In this document: piece by piece, positions 1 through 5,631 of the stretch
How the letters are laid out: the number at the start of each line of letters is the position of its first letter
Position numbering within the stretch: position 1 is the stretch's first letter
Origin: an uncultured bacterium
GTDB lineage: Bacteria > Pseudomonadota > Alphaproteobacteria > CAISDR01
Length of the DNA stretch: 8,876 nucleotides
Reading direction: 5' to 3'
Assembly: GCA_903884125.1 (NCBI GenBank)
Contig: CAISDR010000101.1
Span: 1-8,876 of the forward strand
Notes under the pieces: generated by a model
Database searches by the model: none
Seen by the model: only the letters and a program-made list of their open reading frames with translations
Told to the model about the DNA's origin: nothing
Made by a program: the position numbers and the translations under genes

Positions 1-66
1 AAATATCGACCAGCGCGAATTTTCCGCCACCTTGCGGCGTTCGATCAGATCAGTGGCCATAGCCAT
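1..66 (-). CDS. 5' end of an unidentified protein (runs off left edge)
   Basis: A reading frame on the minus strand opens with ATG at 66 (second in-frame ATG at 60) and stays open to the window edge. It gives 22 residues, starting MAMATDLIERRKVAENSRWS. It begins 51 bases after the kinase stop codon and in the same direction, so it is probably the next gene of that operon. Upstream of ATG 66 there is only a purine-rich GGGGAG about 16 bases away, so the start choice is weak. In GDP-heptose operons the expected neighbours are a SIS-domain isomerase (gmhA), a HAD phosphatase (gmhB) or a guanylyltransferase (hddC). The visible residues match none of these well enough to name it. Partial, function unknown. 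Confidence 0.5.
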   Translation of the reverse strand, partial: MAMATDLIERRKVAENSRWSIF

Positions 67-117
67 GCATTCAGAATATCCCGCTCCCCAGAGCCTAACA
101 GGTGACCTGAAACTGGT

Positions 118-1122
118 TTAGATTTCGTTATCATCGTCTGGTTCATAGACCATGATCTTTGAACCCTGCGTGTCGATATTGAATTTCACATGCACCAGAT
201 TGCGCAGCGCCTCGCGCACTTTTGGTTTCAGATCAGGCCTGACGATGAACACCATAAAGCCGCCACCGCCAGCACCCATAAGTTTTCCGCCGGATGCCCC
301 GGCGGCCCTTGCCGCTTCGTAAATGGCATCGGTCTCGGGCGTTGTGACCTTGCTCGACAGGGTGCGCTTGAGCATCCAGGCTTCATGCAACAGGTCGCCC
401 AGTCGTTCAATTGGTTCACGCTCGTCGCATAAAATCGACTCGCCTATGTCGACCATGCGCCGCATGGCGGCCAGCTGGGCTTCCTTTTTGTCGATATTGT
501 CGATCTGGTCCTTGGCAATTTCTGATGCAATCCGCGACAGGCCGGTGAAAACCAGCATCATCGAGTCAACGAGCTGCCGCCGACGGGATGGCGGGATAAT
601 CATCGGCAATACGCCAAATGTGCCATCGGTCTTGAAATCGATCCGGTTCAATCCGCCATAGGCTGCCCAGATCTGATCCTGACAGCCGACATTTTCTGCC
701 AGCACCTGCTGTTCAATCCGGATGGCCTCGGATGCAAGCTGGCGCTTGTGGACCATTCGGCCCTCCATGGCGTTAAGCGCACTGATCAGACCGACCGTGA
801 ATGACGATGACGAACCAAGACCCGACCGGGCGGGCAGATCACCATCATGGTGCAGTTCAAGGCCCGTGGTGACACCGAAATCCTGAAACAGGCCACGTAC
901 CGCAGGATGCTTTATTTCCGATATCTCTTTTACATTTTCCACCGTTGAATAGACGATGCGATGTTTATAGTCGAAAAAGGGGGGCAGTTTTCGAAGCGAG
1001 ATGTAGCAGTATTTATCGATGGCCAGACCCAGTACCGCGCCGCCATAGCGTGCCACCCAGGGTGCATAATCGGTCCCGCCGCCAAACAGCGAAATGCGAA
1101 ACGGGGTCCGCGAAATGATCAT
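118..1122 (-). CDS. hddA: GHMP-family sugar kinase, probable D-glycero-alpha-D-manno-heptose 7-phosphate kinase (HddA-like)
   Basis: A cytoplasmic ATP-dependent sugar kinase of 334 residues, the usual size for HddA-type enzymes. All three GHMP motifs are visible: the N-terminal substrate motif GGGTDY at residues 14-19, the glycine/serine ATP loop LPARSGLGSSSS at 96-107, and the C-terminal GASGGKLMGAGGGG at 275-288. A likely catalytic Asp sits in GCQDQ at 149. HddA enzymes convert heptose 7-phosphate to the 1,7-bisphosphate on the way to GDP-D-alpha-heptose, used in LPS, capsule or S-layer glycans. The start at 1122 is chosen because AGAGG lies 5 bases upstream and the protein then begins MIISRTPFRISLFGGGTDY, as family members do. 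The frame is open 28 codons further, to 1206, but that segment is not family-like. The gene is divergent from the gmd-like gene, which supports a nucleotide-sugar role. Related GHMP kinases (fucokinase-like, galactokinase-like) cannot be fully excluded. Confidence 0.8.
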   Translation of the reverse strand: MIISRTPFRISLFGGGTDYAPWVARYGGAVLGLAIDKYCYISLRKLPPFFDYKHRIVYSTVENVKEISEIKHPAVRGLFQDFGVTTGLELHHDGDLPARSGLGSSSSFTVGLISALNAMEGRMVHKRQLASEAIRIEQQVLAENVGCQDQIWAAYGGLNRIDFKTDGTFGVLPMIIPPSRRRQLVDSMMLVFTGLSRIASEIAKDQIDNIDKKEAQLAAMRRMVDIGESILCDEREPIERLGDLLHEAWMLKRTLSSKVTTPETDAIYEAARAAGASGGKLMGAGGGGFMVFIVRPDLKPKVREALRNLVHVKFNIDTQGSKIMVYEPDDDNEI

Positions 1123-1149
1123 GATGGCCTCTATTCTTACTTCATTGCG

Positions 1150-1184
1150 TCCGGGACGTCGCTGCGTCGACACATGATCCCGGA
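1150..1184. repeat. 7-bp inverted repeat in the divergent kinase/dehydratase promoter region
   Basis: TCCGGGA (1150-1156) and its exact reverse complement TCCCGGA (1178-1184) flank a 21-base spacer. The spacer contains GACG/CGTC, which could form a smaller nested stem. The repeat lies in the 173-base gap between the divergent genes, where it could be a regulator site or a structured leader of the kinase mRNA. I found no convincing -35/-10 pair on either strand here: a TTGGCA at 1208-1213 has no good -10 partner. Confidence 0.4.
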
Positions 1185-1285
1185 TGACGGATTTGAGCGT
1201 TAACAAATTGGCAGTTCGATAGGACTAGCTTTGTACCCATAGCCCATGAGAAGACAAGGTTAATCTGATTTGGTCTGATGGTCGC

Positions 1286-1290
1286 GGAGG
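1286..1290 (+). promoter_or_regulatory. Shine-Dalgarno GGAGG that decides the TTG start of the dehydratase
   Basis: GGAGG is followed by 5 bases and then TTG at 1296. The upstream in-frame ATG at 1278 has no ribosome site near it. The TTG start gives MKRALITGITGQDGS, the standard N-terminus of this family, with the first glycine of the NADP loop at residue 8. Confidence 0.75.
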
Positions 1291-1295
1291 TCAGC

Positions 1296-2306
1296 TTGAA
1301 ACGGGCATTAATTACCGGGATTACCGGCCAGGACGGTTCCTACCTGACCGAATTTTTGCTGGCCCGGGGATACGAGGTCCACGGCCTGATTCGCCGGTCG
1401 TCCAGTTTCAACACCGGCAGGATCGATCATCTTCATGTGGATCGTCATGAAGGCCAGCCCAGGATGCTGCTGCATTTCGGCGATCTGTCCGATGGCACCG
1501 GCCTTCGCCGGGCGCTGGAAACCATCCAGCCGGACGAGGTTTATAATCTGGCCGCACAAAGCCACGTCAAAGTATCCTTCGACATGCCGGAATACAGCGC
1601 CGATATCGTCGGTATGGGGGCGTTGCGTCTGCTGGAAGCCGTGCGCGATCATGCCACCCACCTGAACCGCCCGGTACGGTTTTATCAGGCGGGGTCATCG
1701 GAAATGTTTGGGGCAGCCCCCGCGCCGCAAAATGAAAAGACCCCGTTTCACCCCCGCAGTCCCTATGCAGTGGCAAAGGTAGCCGCCCACTGGTTCACCG
1801 TAAATTACCGCGAGGCCTATGGGCTTTATGCCTGTAACGGCATCCTTTTCAATCACGAAAGCCCAAGACGCGGTGAAACATTTGTCACCCGCAAGATCAC
1901 CCGCGCCATTTCGCGGATTCTGGCTGGCCGACAGGCAAAACTTTATCTCGGCAATCTGGATGCCCGGCGCGACTGGGGCTTTGCCGGGGATTATGTGGAA
2001 GCCATGTGGCTGATCCTGCAACAGCCAGAACCCGACGATTACGTGATCGCCACCGACCAGACTCATTCTGTGCGCGCGTTCCTTGAAGAAGCCTTCGGGC
2101 TGGTCAGGCGCAACTGGCAGGATTTTGTGGAACTCGACCCGCGTTACCTGCGCCCGGCCGAAGTGGACCTGTTGTTGGGTGACGCCAGCAAGGCGCGCCA
2201 GAAACTGAACTGGACCCCAAAGGTCGATTTCAAGGCGCTGGTGCGCATGATGTTGCGCGCCGACATGATCGATGAAGGATTAGACCCCGATGCGTTCATG
2301 GATTAG
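1296..2306 (+). CDS. gmd: GDP-mannose 4,6-dehydratase family protein (Gmd, possibly GDP-mannoheptose dehydratase)
   Basis: A cytoplasmic NADP-dependent extended SDR enzyme of 336 residues. Gmd converts GDP-mannose to GDP-4-keto-6-deoxymannose, the precursor of GDP-fucose, GDP-rhamnose and GDP-perosamine. Visible features are the Rossmann motif GITGQDG at 8-14, the family signature SSSFNTGRIDH at 35-45, DEVYNLAAQSHV at 80-91, active-site residues SSE at 134-136, and the catalytic pair Tyr157/Lys161 in YAVAK. The conserved block ILFNHESPRRGETFVTRKIT lies at 183-202 and DPRYLRPAEVDLLLGD at 281-296. Compared with the E. coli enzyme as I recall it, a loop just before DPRY is shorter, as in other short bacterial Gmds. 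The start is TTG, chosen from its GGAGG site; ATG 1278 would add six residues. Because a heptose kinase gene lies divergently next to it, the substrate could be GDP-mannoheptose, as for DmhA enzymes. The sequence alone does not decide this. Confidence 0.9.
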   Translation: MKRALITGITGQDGSYLTEFLLARGYEVHGLIRRSSSFNTGRIDHLHVDRHEGQPRMLLHFGDLSDGTGLRRALETIQPDEVYNLAAQSHVKVSFDMPEYSADIVGMGALRLLEAVRDHATHLNRPVRFYQAGSSEMFGAAPAPQNEKTPFHPRSPYAVAKVAAHWFTVNYREAYGLYACNGILFNHESPRRGETFVTRKITRAISRILAGRQAKLYLGNLDARRDWGFAGDYVEAMWLILQQPEPDDYVIATDQTHSVRAFLEEAFGLVRRNWQDFVELDPRYLRPAEVDLLLGDASKARQKLNWTPKVDFKALVRMMLRADMIDEGLDPDAFMD

Positions 2307-2673
2307 TGCCAGTCTTATCCTGCTGGGGTTTTCCGGCACCGCCATGGCCGATGAAGCCATGCCAAGTGTTGAACAGTGTCAGGTCCTGACCCGTCATATT
2401 CCCGATGCTTCGGTTGCCTATCAGCCATCGCATGACGTGGTTCCGGCTGATCTTGATCCACAAAGCCCCGTCACTGGTCCGATGACCATGGATTTGAAAG
2501 CACCAAAATCCACCAATGGCTCTGTGGCTAATCCACTTACCCGACCATTGATCATAGGCCAGATCACGGTCAGTCTCGATGCCCAGGGTCAGGCCCATCT
2601 GAGCATGAATGGCCAGCCCCTGGGTGCCGACGATCAGGTCCGGCTGGCCACATTATGCAACAGGCGTCGCTGA
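2290..2673 (+). CDS. Small secreted protein of unknown function, overlapping the dehydratase gene
   Basis: A 127-residue protein with a clear signal peptide: basic start MRSW, a hydrophobic core at residues 5-17 and an AMA cleavage site after residue 20, predicting export to the periplasm. The mature part has two cysteines, Cys30 and Cys123, which could form a disulfide. It also has a DASVAYQPSHDV...PADLDP segment (about 39-57) and a C-terminal beta-type stretch, IGQITVSLDAQGQAHLSMNG (about 90-109). From memory this resembles small uncharacterised alphaproteobacterial proteins with a YxPGVDV...PADL motif, but no function is known to me. The ATG lies 17 bases inside the end of gmd, in another frame, preceded by GAAGGA about 10 bases upstream, so translation may be coupled. 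It ends 4 bases before the convergent ilvD stop. A real gene is likely; its role is open. Confidence 0.72.
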   Translation: MRSWISASLILLGFSGTAMADEAMPSVEQCQVLTRHIPDASVAYQPSHDVVPADLDPQSPVTGPMTMDLKAPKSTNGSVANPLTRPLIIGQITVSLDAQGQAHLSMNGQPLGADDQVRLATLCNRRR

Positions 2674-2677
2674 ACCC

Positions 2678-4510
2678 TTATGGCACCTCACGCACGGCAC
2701 CGCGTGCCGCAGAGGTGGTAAAGGCAGCATAGGCACGCAGGGCCGTCGATACTTTACGCGGACGCGGGTTTGCGGGCTGCCAGCCTTTGGCCGACTGTTC
2801 GGCGCGTCGGCGATCCAGTTCGGCATCGGGCACATTCAGATGAATCGACCGCTTGGGAATACTGATCTGGATTTCATCGCCATTATGAACCAGTCCGATC
2901 AAACCGCCTTCGGCAGCTTCCGGGGATACGTGCCCGATGGACAGGCCCGACGTGCCGCCGCTGAACCGGCCATCGGTTACAAGCGCGCAGGCCTTACCCA
3001 GTCCCCTGGATTTGATGTAGCTGGTGGGATAAAGCATTTCCTGCATGCCGGGGCCACCGCGCGGCCCTTCATATCTGATCAGAACCACATCGCCGGCCTT
3101 CACCTTGCCGGTCAGGATGCCGGATACCGCATCGTCCTGACTTTCAAAAACCCGCGCAGGGCCTGAAAAAACCAGAATGCTGTCATCAACGCCGGCTGTT
3201 TTCACAATGCAGCCATCCTTGGCCAGATTGCCATACAGCACGGCCAGACCGCCATCTTTTGAAAAGGCGTGGGCGGCCGAACGGATCACACCCTTTTCCC
3301 GGTCCAGATCCAGTTCATCCCAGCGCGCGCTTTGCGAAAACGCCACCTGAGTCGGCACCCCACCCGGGGCGGCCTTGTAAAACTGATGCACGTCGGGGTT
3401 TTTGCTTTGGGCAATATCCCATCTGTCCAGTGCATCCCGCAGGCTGGGGGCGTGAATGGTGGGCAGGTCGCCATGGATCAGACCGGCGCGGTCCAGTTCA
3501 CCCAGTATGGCCATGATCCCGCCAGCGCGATGGACATCTTCCATATGCACATCGGATTTCGCCGGTGCCACCTTGCACAGGCACGGCACCTTGCGTGACA
3601 GGCGGTCAATATCCGCCATGGTGAAATCAATCTGACCTTCATGAGCTGCTGCCAGCAGATGCAGCACAGTATTGGTTGATCCACCCATAGCGATATCAAG
3701 GGTGATCGCATTTTCAAAGGCCTTGAAACCGGCAATGGATCGCGGCAGGACCGAGGCGTCATCGCCATCGTAATACCGCCGGGCCAATGCAACCGCTAGC
3801 TGGCCCGCCTGTTCAAACAGGCGCTGGCGGTCGGCATGGGTTGCCAGAACCGACCCGTTGCCCGGCAAAGCCAGCCCCAGCGCTTCAGTCAGGCAATTCA
3901 TCGAATTGGCGGTAAACATGCCTGAACATGATCCGCAGGTTGGACACGCCGACCGCTCGATGGTCTGAACCTCGGCATCGGTATAAGACTCATCGGCAGC
4001 AGCGACCATGGCATCGATCAGATCAACGGAAATGGTTTTGCCTTTCAAAACCACCTTGCCCGCTTCCATCGGCCCGCCCGACACAAAGACCGTGGGGATG
4101 TTGATGCGCAGGGAGGCCATCAGCATGCCGGGCGTGATCTTATCGCAATTTGAAATGCAGACCATCGCATCGGCGCAATGGGCATTGACCATATATTCAA
4201 CACTGTCGGCGATCAGATCCCGCGACGGCAGGCTGTAGAGCATGCCGTCATGACCCATGGCGATGCCGTCATCCACGGCAATGGTATTGAATTCCTTGGC
4301 AACCCCACCGGCTTCCTCGATCTTGCGGGCCACCATCTGTCCCAGGTCTTTCAGATGCACGTGCCCTGGTACGAACTGGGTGAATGAATTGACCACGGCG
4401 ATGATCGGCTTGCCGAAATCCGAATCCTTCATTCCGGTTGCCCGCCACAGGCCACGGGCACCGGCCATATTGCGTCCATGGGTCGAGGTGCGGGAGCGAA
4501 GCGCAGGCAT
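2678..4510 (-). CDS. ilvD: Dihydroxy-acid dehydratase
   Basis: IlvD dehydrates 2,3-dihydroxy-isovalerate and 2,3-dihydroxy-3-methylvalerate to the 2-keto acids, the third common step of valine and isoleucine synthesis (and of the leucine/pantothenate precursor), in the cytoplasm. The 610-residue protein is close to the E. coli enzyme (616) along its whole length. Iron-sulfur ligands are visible in CISNCDK (Cys118, Cys122) and CPTCGSCSGMF (Cys189, Cys192, Cys195). Mg and carboxylysine positions fit D81, D123 and K124. It lacks the extra N-terminal Cys-Asn motif of the [2Fe-2S] plant/mycobacterial type, so a [4Fe-4S] E. coli-type cluster is expected. The start at 4510 gives MPALRSRTSTHGRNMAGARG and has AAGGA 8 bases upstream; the frame is open to 4570 but the added residues are not family-like. 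The 170-base gap upstream is shared with divergent ccdA. It holds a weak candidate promoter (TTGGCA, 17 bases, TATTGC on the minus strand) and no clear leader peptide. Confidence 0.97.
   Translation of the reverse strand: MPALRSRTSTHGRNMAGARGLWRATGMKDSDFGKPIIAVVNSFTQFVPGHVHLKDLGQMVARKIEEAGGVAKEFNTIAVDDGIAMGHDGMLYSLPSRDLIADSVEYMVNAHCADAMVCISNCDKITPGMLMASLRINIPTVFVSGGPMEAGKVVLKGKTISVDLIDAMVAAADESYTDAEVQTIERSACPTCGSCSGMFTANSMNCLTEALGLALPGNGSVLATHADRQRLFEQAGQLAVALARRYYDGDDASVLPRSIAGFKAFENAITLDIAMGGSTNTVLHLLAAAHEGQIDFTMADIDRLSRKVPCLCKVAPAKSDVHMEDVHRAGGIMAILGELDRAGLIHGDLPTIHAPSLRDALDRWDIAQSKNPDVHQFYKAAPGGVPTQVAFSQSARWDELDLDREKGVIRSAAHAFSKDGGLAVLYGNLAKDGCIVKTAGVDDSILVFSGPARVFESQDDAVSGILTGKVKAGDVVLIRYEGPRGGPGMQEMLYPTSYIKSRGLGKACALVTDGRFSGGTSGLSIGHVSPEAAEGGLIGLVHNGDEIQISIPKRSIHLNVPDAELDRRRAEQSAKGWQPANPRPRKVSTALRAYAAFTTSAARGAVREVP
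2684..2717. repeat. Two-tier stem-loop at the convergent 3' ends
   Basis: An outer stem CACCTC (2684-2689) / GAGGTG (2712-2717) encloses an inner stem CGGCAC (2695-2700) / GTGCCG (2704-2709) with a 3-base loop, giving 12 base pairs with a 5/2-base internal bulge. It starts 10 bases after the stop of the small secreted gene and lies over the last codons of ilvD. No T-run follows on either strand, so it is not a standard intrinsic terminator. It might still slow polymerase or protect mRNA ends. Confidence 0.5.
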
Positions 4511-4680
4511 GGGGCTGATCCTTGATTGGTCGCAGATGCAAAATACTATCTGCCAGACTGCAATACCCATTCATAGGGTGTTTGCCAATATCTGAGGGTA
4601 TGGGCTTTAGATCCGGGGATACCTAGTCAAATGCTAAATGCCAATGTAAATTACTGGTGTCGTTATACACGGAGACCGAA

Positions 4681-4959
4681 ATGCCAGAGCCTGTCTATGA
4701 TCATCGTGCCAAACGCAGGACAGTCAGCCTGACAATAAATGCCGACCTGATGGCAAAAGCAAAACAGTTCGGGCTGAACGCATCCCGCATCGTCGAAGAG
4801 GCATTGGCCAGCGCGGTTGAAGCAAAGGCCCGGCAGAAAACCCTTGATGACATTGCGGCAGACATGGCCTTTCTGAATGGGGCGGTGGAAATGGCCGGTT
4901 CATTCTCGGAACAAATGCAACAATTCTATGCCGAGCGGGCGGATGCCGAAGCAGTTTGA
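4681..4959 (+). CDS. ccdA: CcdA-like antitoxin
   Basis: A 92-residue antitoxin of a type II toxin-antitoxin pair. The N-terminal half (about residues 11-45) looks like a ribbon-helix-helix DNA-binding domain: the strand RRTVSLTINADL followed by helices including NASRIVEEALASAV. The C-terminal part, DDIAADMAFLNGAVEMAGSF plus the following SEQMQQF (about 62-88), resembles the CcdA toxin-binding tail, which is disordered until it wraps CcdB. It is longer than F-plasmid CcdA (72), partly through an N-terminal extension. The start ATG 4681 has GGAGA 5 bases upstream; an ATG 24 bases earlier is open but has no ribosome site. The short leader contains TTATAC (4663-4668), a possible -10 with no good -35, and three spaced ATG-containing repeats at about 4629-4650. 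By family analogy it should repress its own operon together with CcdB. Confidence 0.88.
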   Translation: MPEPVYDHRAKRRTVSLTINADLMAKAKQFGLNASRIVEEALASAVEAKARQKTLDDIAADMAFLNGAVEMAGSFSEQMQQFYAERADAEAV

Positions 4960-5263
4960 CGTTTTCCCAAATCCGAACCGCGCGTTTGCCTTGTATTATC
5001 CCTATATTGTTGTGCTACAGGCGGACGTTGTTGCCACTGAACGTCGTAAAATCGTGGCACCCCTATACAATGCGCCCACGTCCCAGACGCCGCCTGCTGG
5101 CGTTCTGACACCCAAAGTGATGATCGCGGAAAATCGGTTCTATTTATTGATCCAGCAGATTGCCACGGTCGAAATCAGCGACCTGAAAACGCTGGTGACC
5201 AACATTGTCCATATGCGCGACAAAGTGACGAGGGGCCTGGACCTGTTATTTCAAGGTGTCTAG
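4943..5263 (+). CDS. ccdB: CcdB-like toxin (DNA gyrase poison family)
   Basis: A 106-residue CcdB/MazF-fold toxin. In F-plasmid CcdB the protein traps gyrase on cleaved DNA by binding GyrA. Matching features are the start MPKQFDVF, the block YPYIVVLQADVV (19-30), RRKIVAPLYN (34-43), the conserved LTPKVMI segment (55-61) and a final helix MRDKVTRGLDLLF (91-103). The extreme C-terminus is QGV, where the F protein has Trp-Gly-Ile (residues 99-101), needed for poisoning. The Gly is kept, Ile becomes Val and Trp becomes Gln. Other CcdBs also vary at the Trp, so activity cannot be judged from this. ATG 4943 lies 17 bases inside ccdA, typical of coupled toxin-antitoxin genes. The frame is intact. 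The stop lies 13 bases from the encoded CCA end of the convergent tRNA-Phe gene. Confidence 0.88.
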   Translation: MPKQFDVFPNPNRAFALYYPYIVVLQADVVATERRKIVAPLYNAPTSQTPPAGVLTPKVMIAENRFYLLIQQIATVEISDLKTLVTNIVHMRDKVTRGLDLLFQGV

Positions 5264-5276
5264 GCTCGTTTGCGAA

Positions 5277-5352
5277 TGGTGCCCAGGGACGGAATCGAAC
5301 CGCCGACACGGGGATTTTCAGTCCCCTGCTCTACCGACTGAGCTACCTGGGC
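5277..5352 (-). tRNA. tRNA-Phe (anticodon GAA)
   Basis: A 76-base cloverleaf read on the minus strand. It has a 7-bp acceptor stem GCCCAGG/CCTGGGC, a D stem GCTC/GAGC, an anticodon stem GGGGA/TCCCC around the loop CTGAAAA (anticodon GAA), and a five-base variable loop GTGTC. The T arm is GGCGG-TTCGATT-CCGTC with one G-U pair, followed by discriminator A and an encoded CCA. The 3' end faces the ccdB stop codon. Confidence 0.98.
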
Positions 5353-5392
5353 GCCACGCACGCCCGCGGGGTGTTCCCGGTGGCGAGGCGGC

Positions 5393-5420
5393 GTTATAGC
5401 AAATCGTCAGGTCCTGTCCA
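5393..5420 (-). promoter_or_regulatory. Promoter for tRNA-Phe
   Basis: On the minus strand TGGACA (5420-5415) is followed by a 16-base spacer and TATAAC (5398-5393), each 5 of 6 to the sigma70 consensus. A GC-rich discriminator, GCCGCC, follows. Transcription should start near 5386, leaving a leader of roughly 33 bases before the tRNA. A GC-rich discriminator is a known feature of stable-RNA promoters under stringent control. This suggests that the tRNA need not depend on read-through from yacG. Confidence 0.65.
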
Positions 5421-5442
5421 GTTGATTGCGACAGCGACGTGA

Positions 5443-5631
5443 TTATTCCTCGTCATCCACACCTTCAGGTGGGGGGGCACCGCCTGGAATCACATAGTTT
5501 CCACTAAGCCAGCGGTTCAGATCTATGTCGGCACAGCGTTTGGAACAAAACGGCTTTAATACAGGATCTTGCGGCTTTTTGCAGATCACGCAGGGCTTGG
5601 CGCTTTCATCAGATTTGGGGTCTGAAATCAT
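5443..5631 (-). CDS. yacG: YacG-family zinc-finger protein (DNA gyrase inhibitor family)
   Basis: A 62-residue protein with the four-cysteine YacG zinc site: Cys14-x2-Cys17 and Cys29-x3-Cys33, within CVICKKP and the signature FCSKRCADIDLNRW (28-41). In E. coli, YacG binds GyrB and inhibits gyrase in vitro; its physiological role is not firmly established. The acidic, proline-rich tail (PGGAPPPEGVDDEE) is usual for the family. The ATG at 5631 overlaps the rng stop as ATGA, which fixes the start and suggests coupled translation. A longer reading to 5688 would overlap rng by about 60 bases and is less likely. It is the last protein gene before tRNA-Phe. Confidence 0.92.
   Translation of the reverse strand: MISDPKSDESAKPCVICKKPQDPVLKPFCSKRCADIDLNRWLSGNYVIPGGAPPPEGVDDEE

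Noticed and set aside
1123..1206. N-terminal extension of the heptose kinase to an ATG at 1206
   Set aside because: The extra 28 residues are basic and not family-like, and a ribosome site sits before the internal ATG at 1122.
2609..3166. 185-codon plus-strand frame opposite ilvD
   Set aside because: It lies antisense to a certain gene, has no recognisable domain, and is explained by third-position GC bias of ilvD.
4511..4570. Ile/Val-containing leader peptide that might attenuate ilvD
   Set aside because: The frame MGIAVWQIVFCICDQ is in phase with ilvD and has no stop or terminator hairpin between, so it is only an open extension.
4563..4604. ATACCC / GGGTAT inverted repeat between ilvD and ccdA
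   Set aside because: Only 6 pairs with a 27-base spacer; could be an operator but is too weak to claim.
5230..5276. Terminator between ccdB and tRNA-Phe
   Set aside because: GCCT/AGGC and GACC/GGT pairings are interrupted and no T-run follows on either strand.
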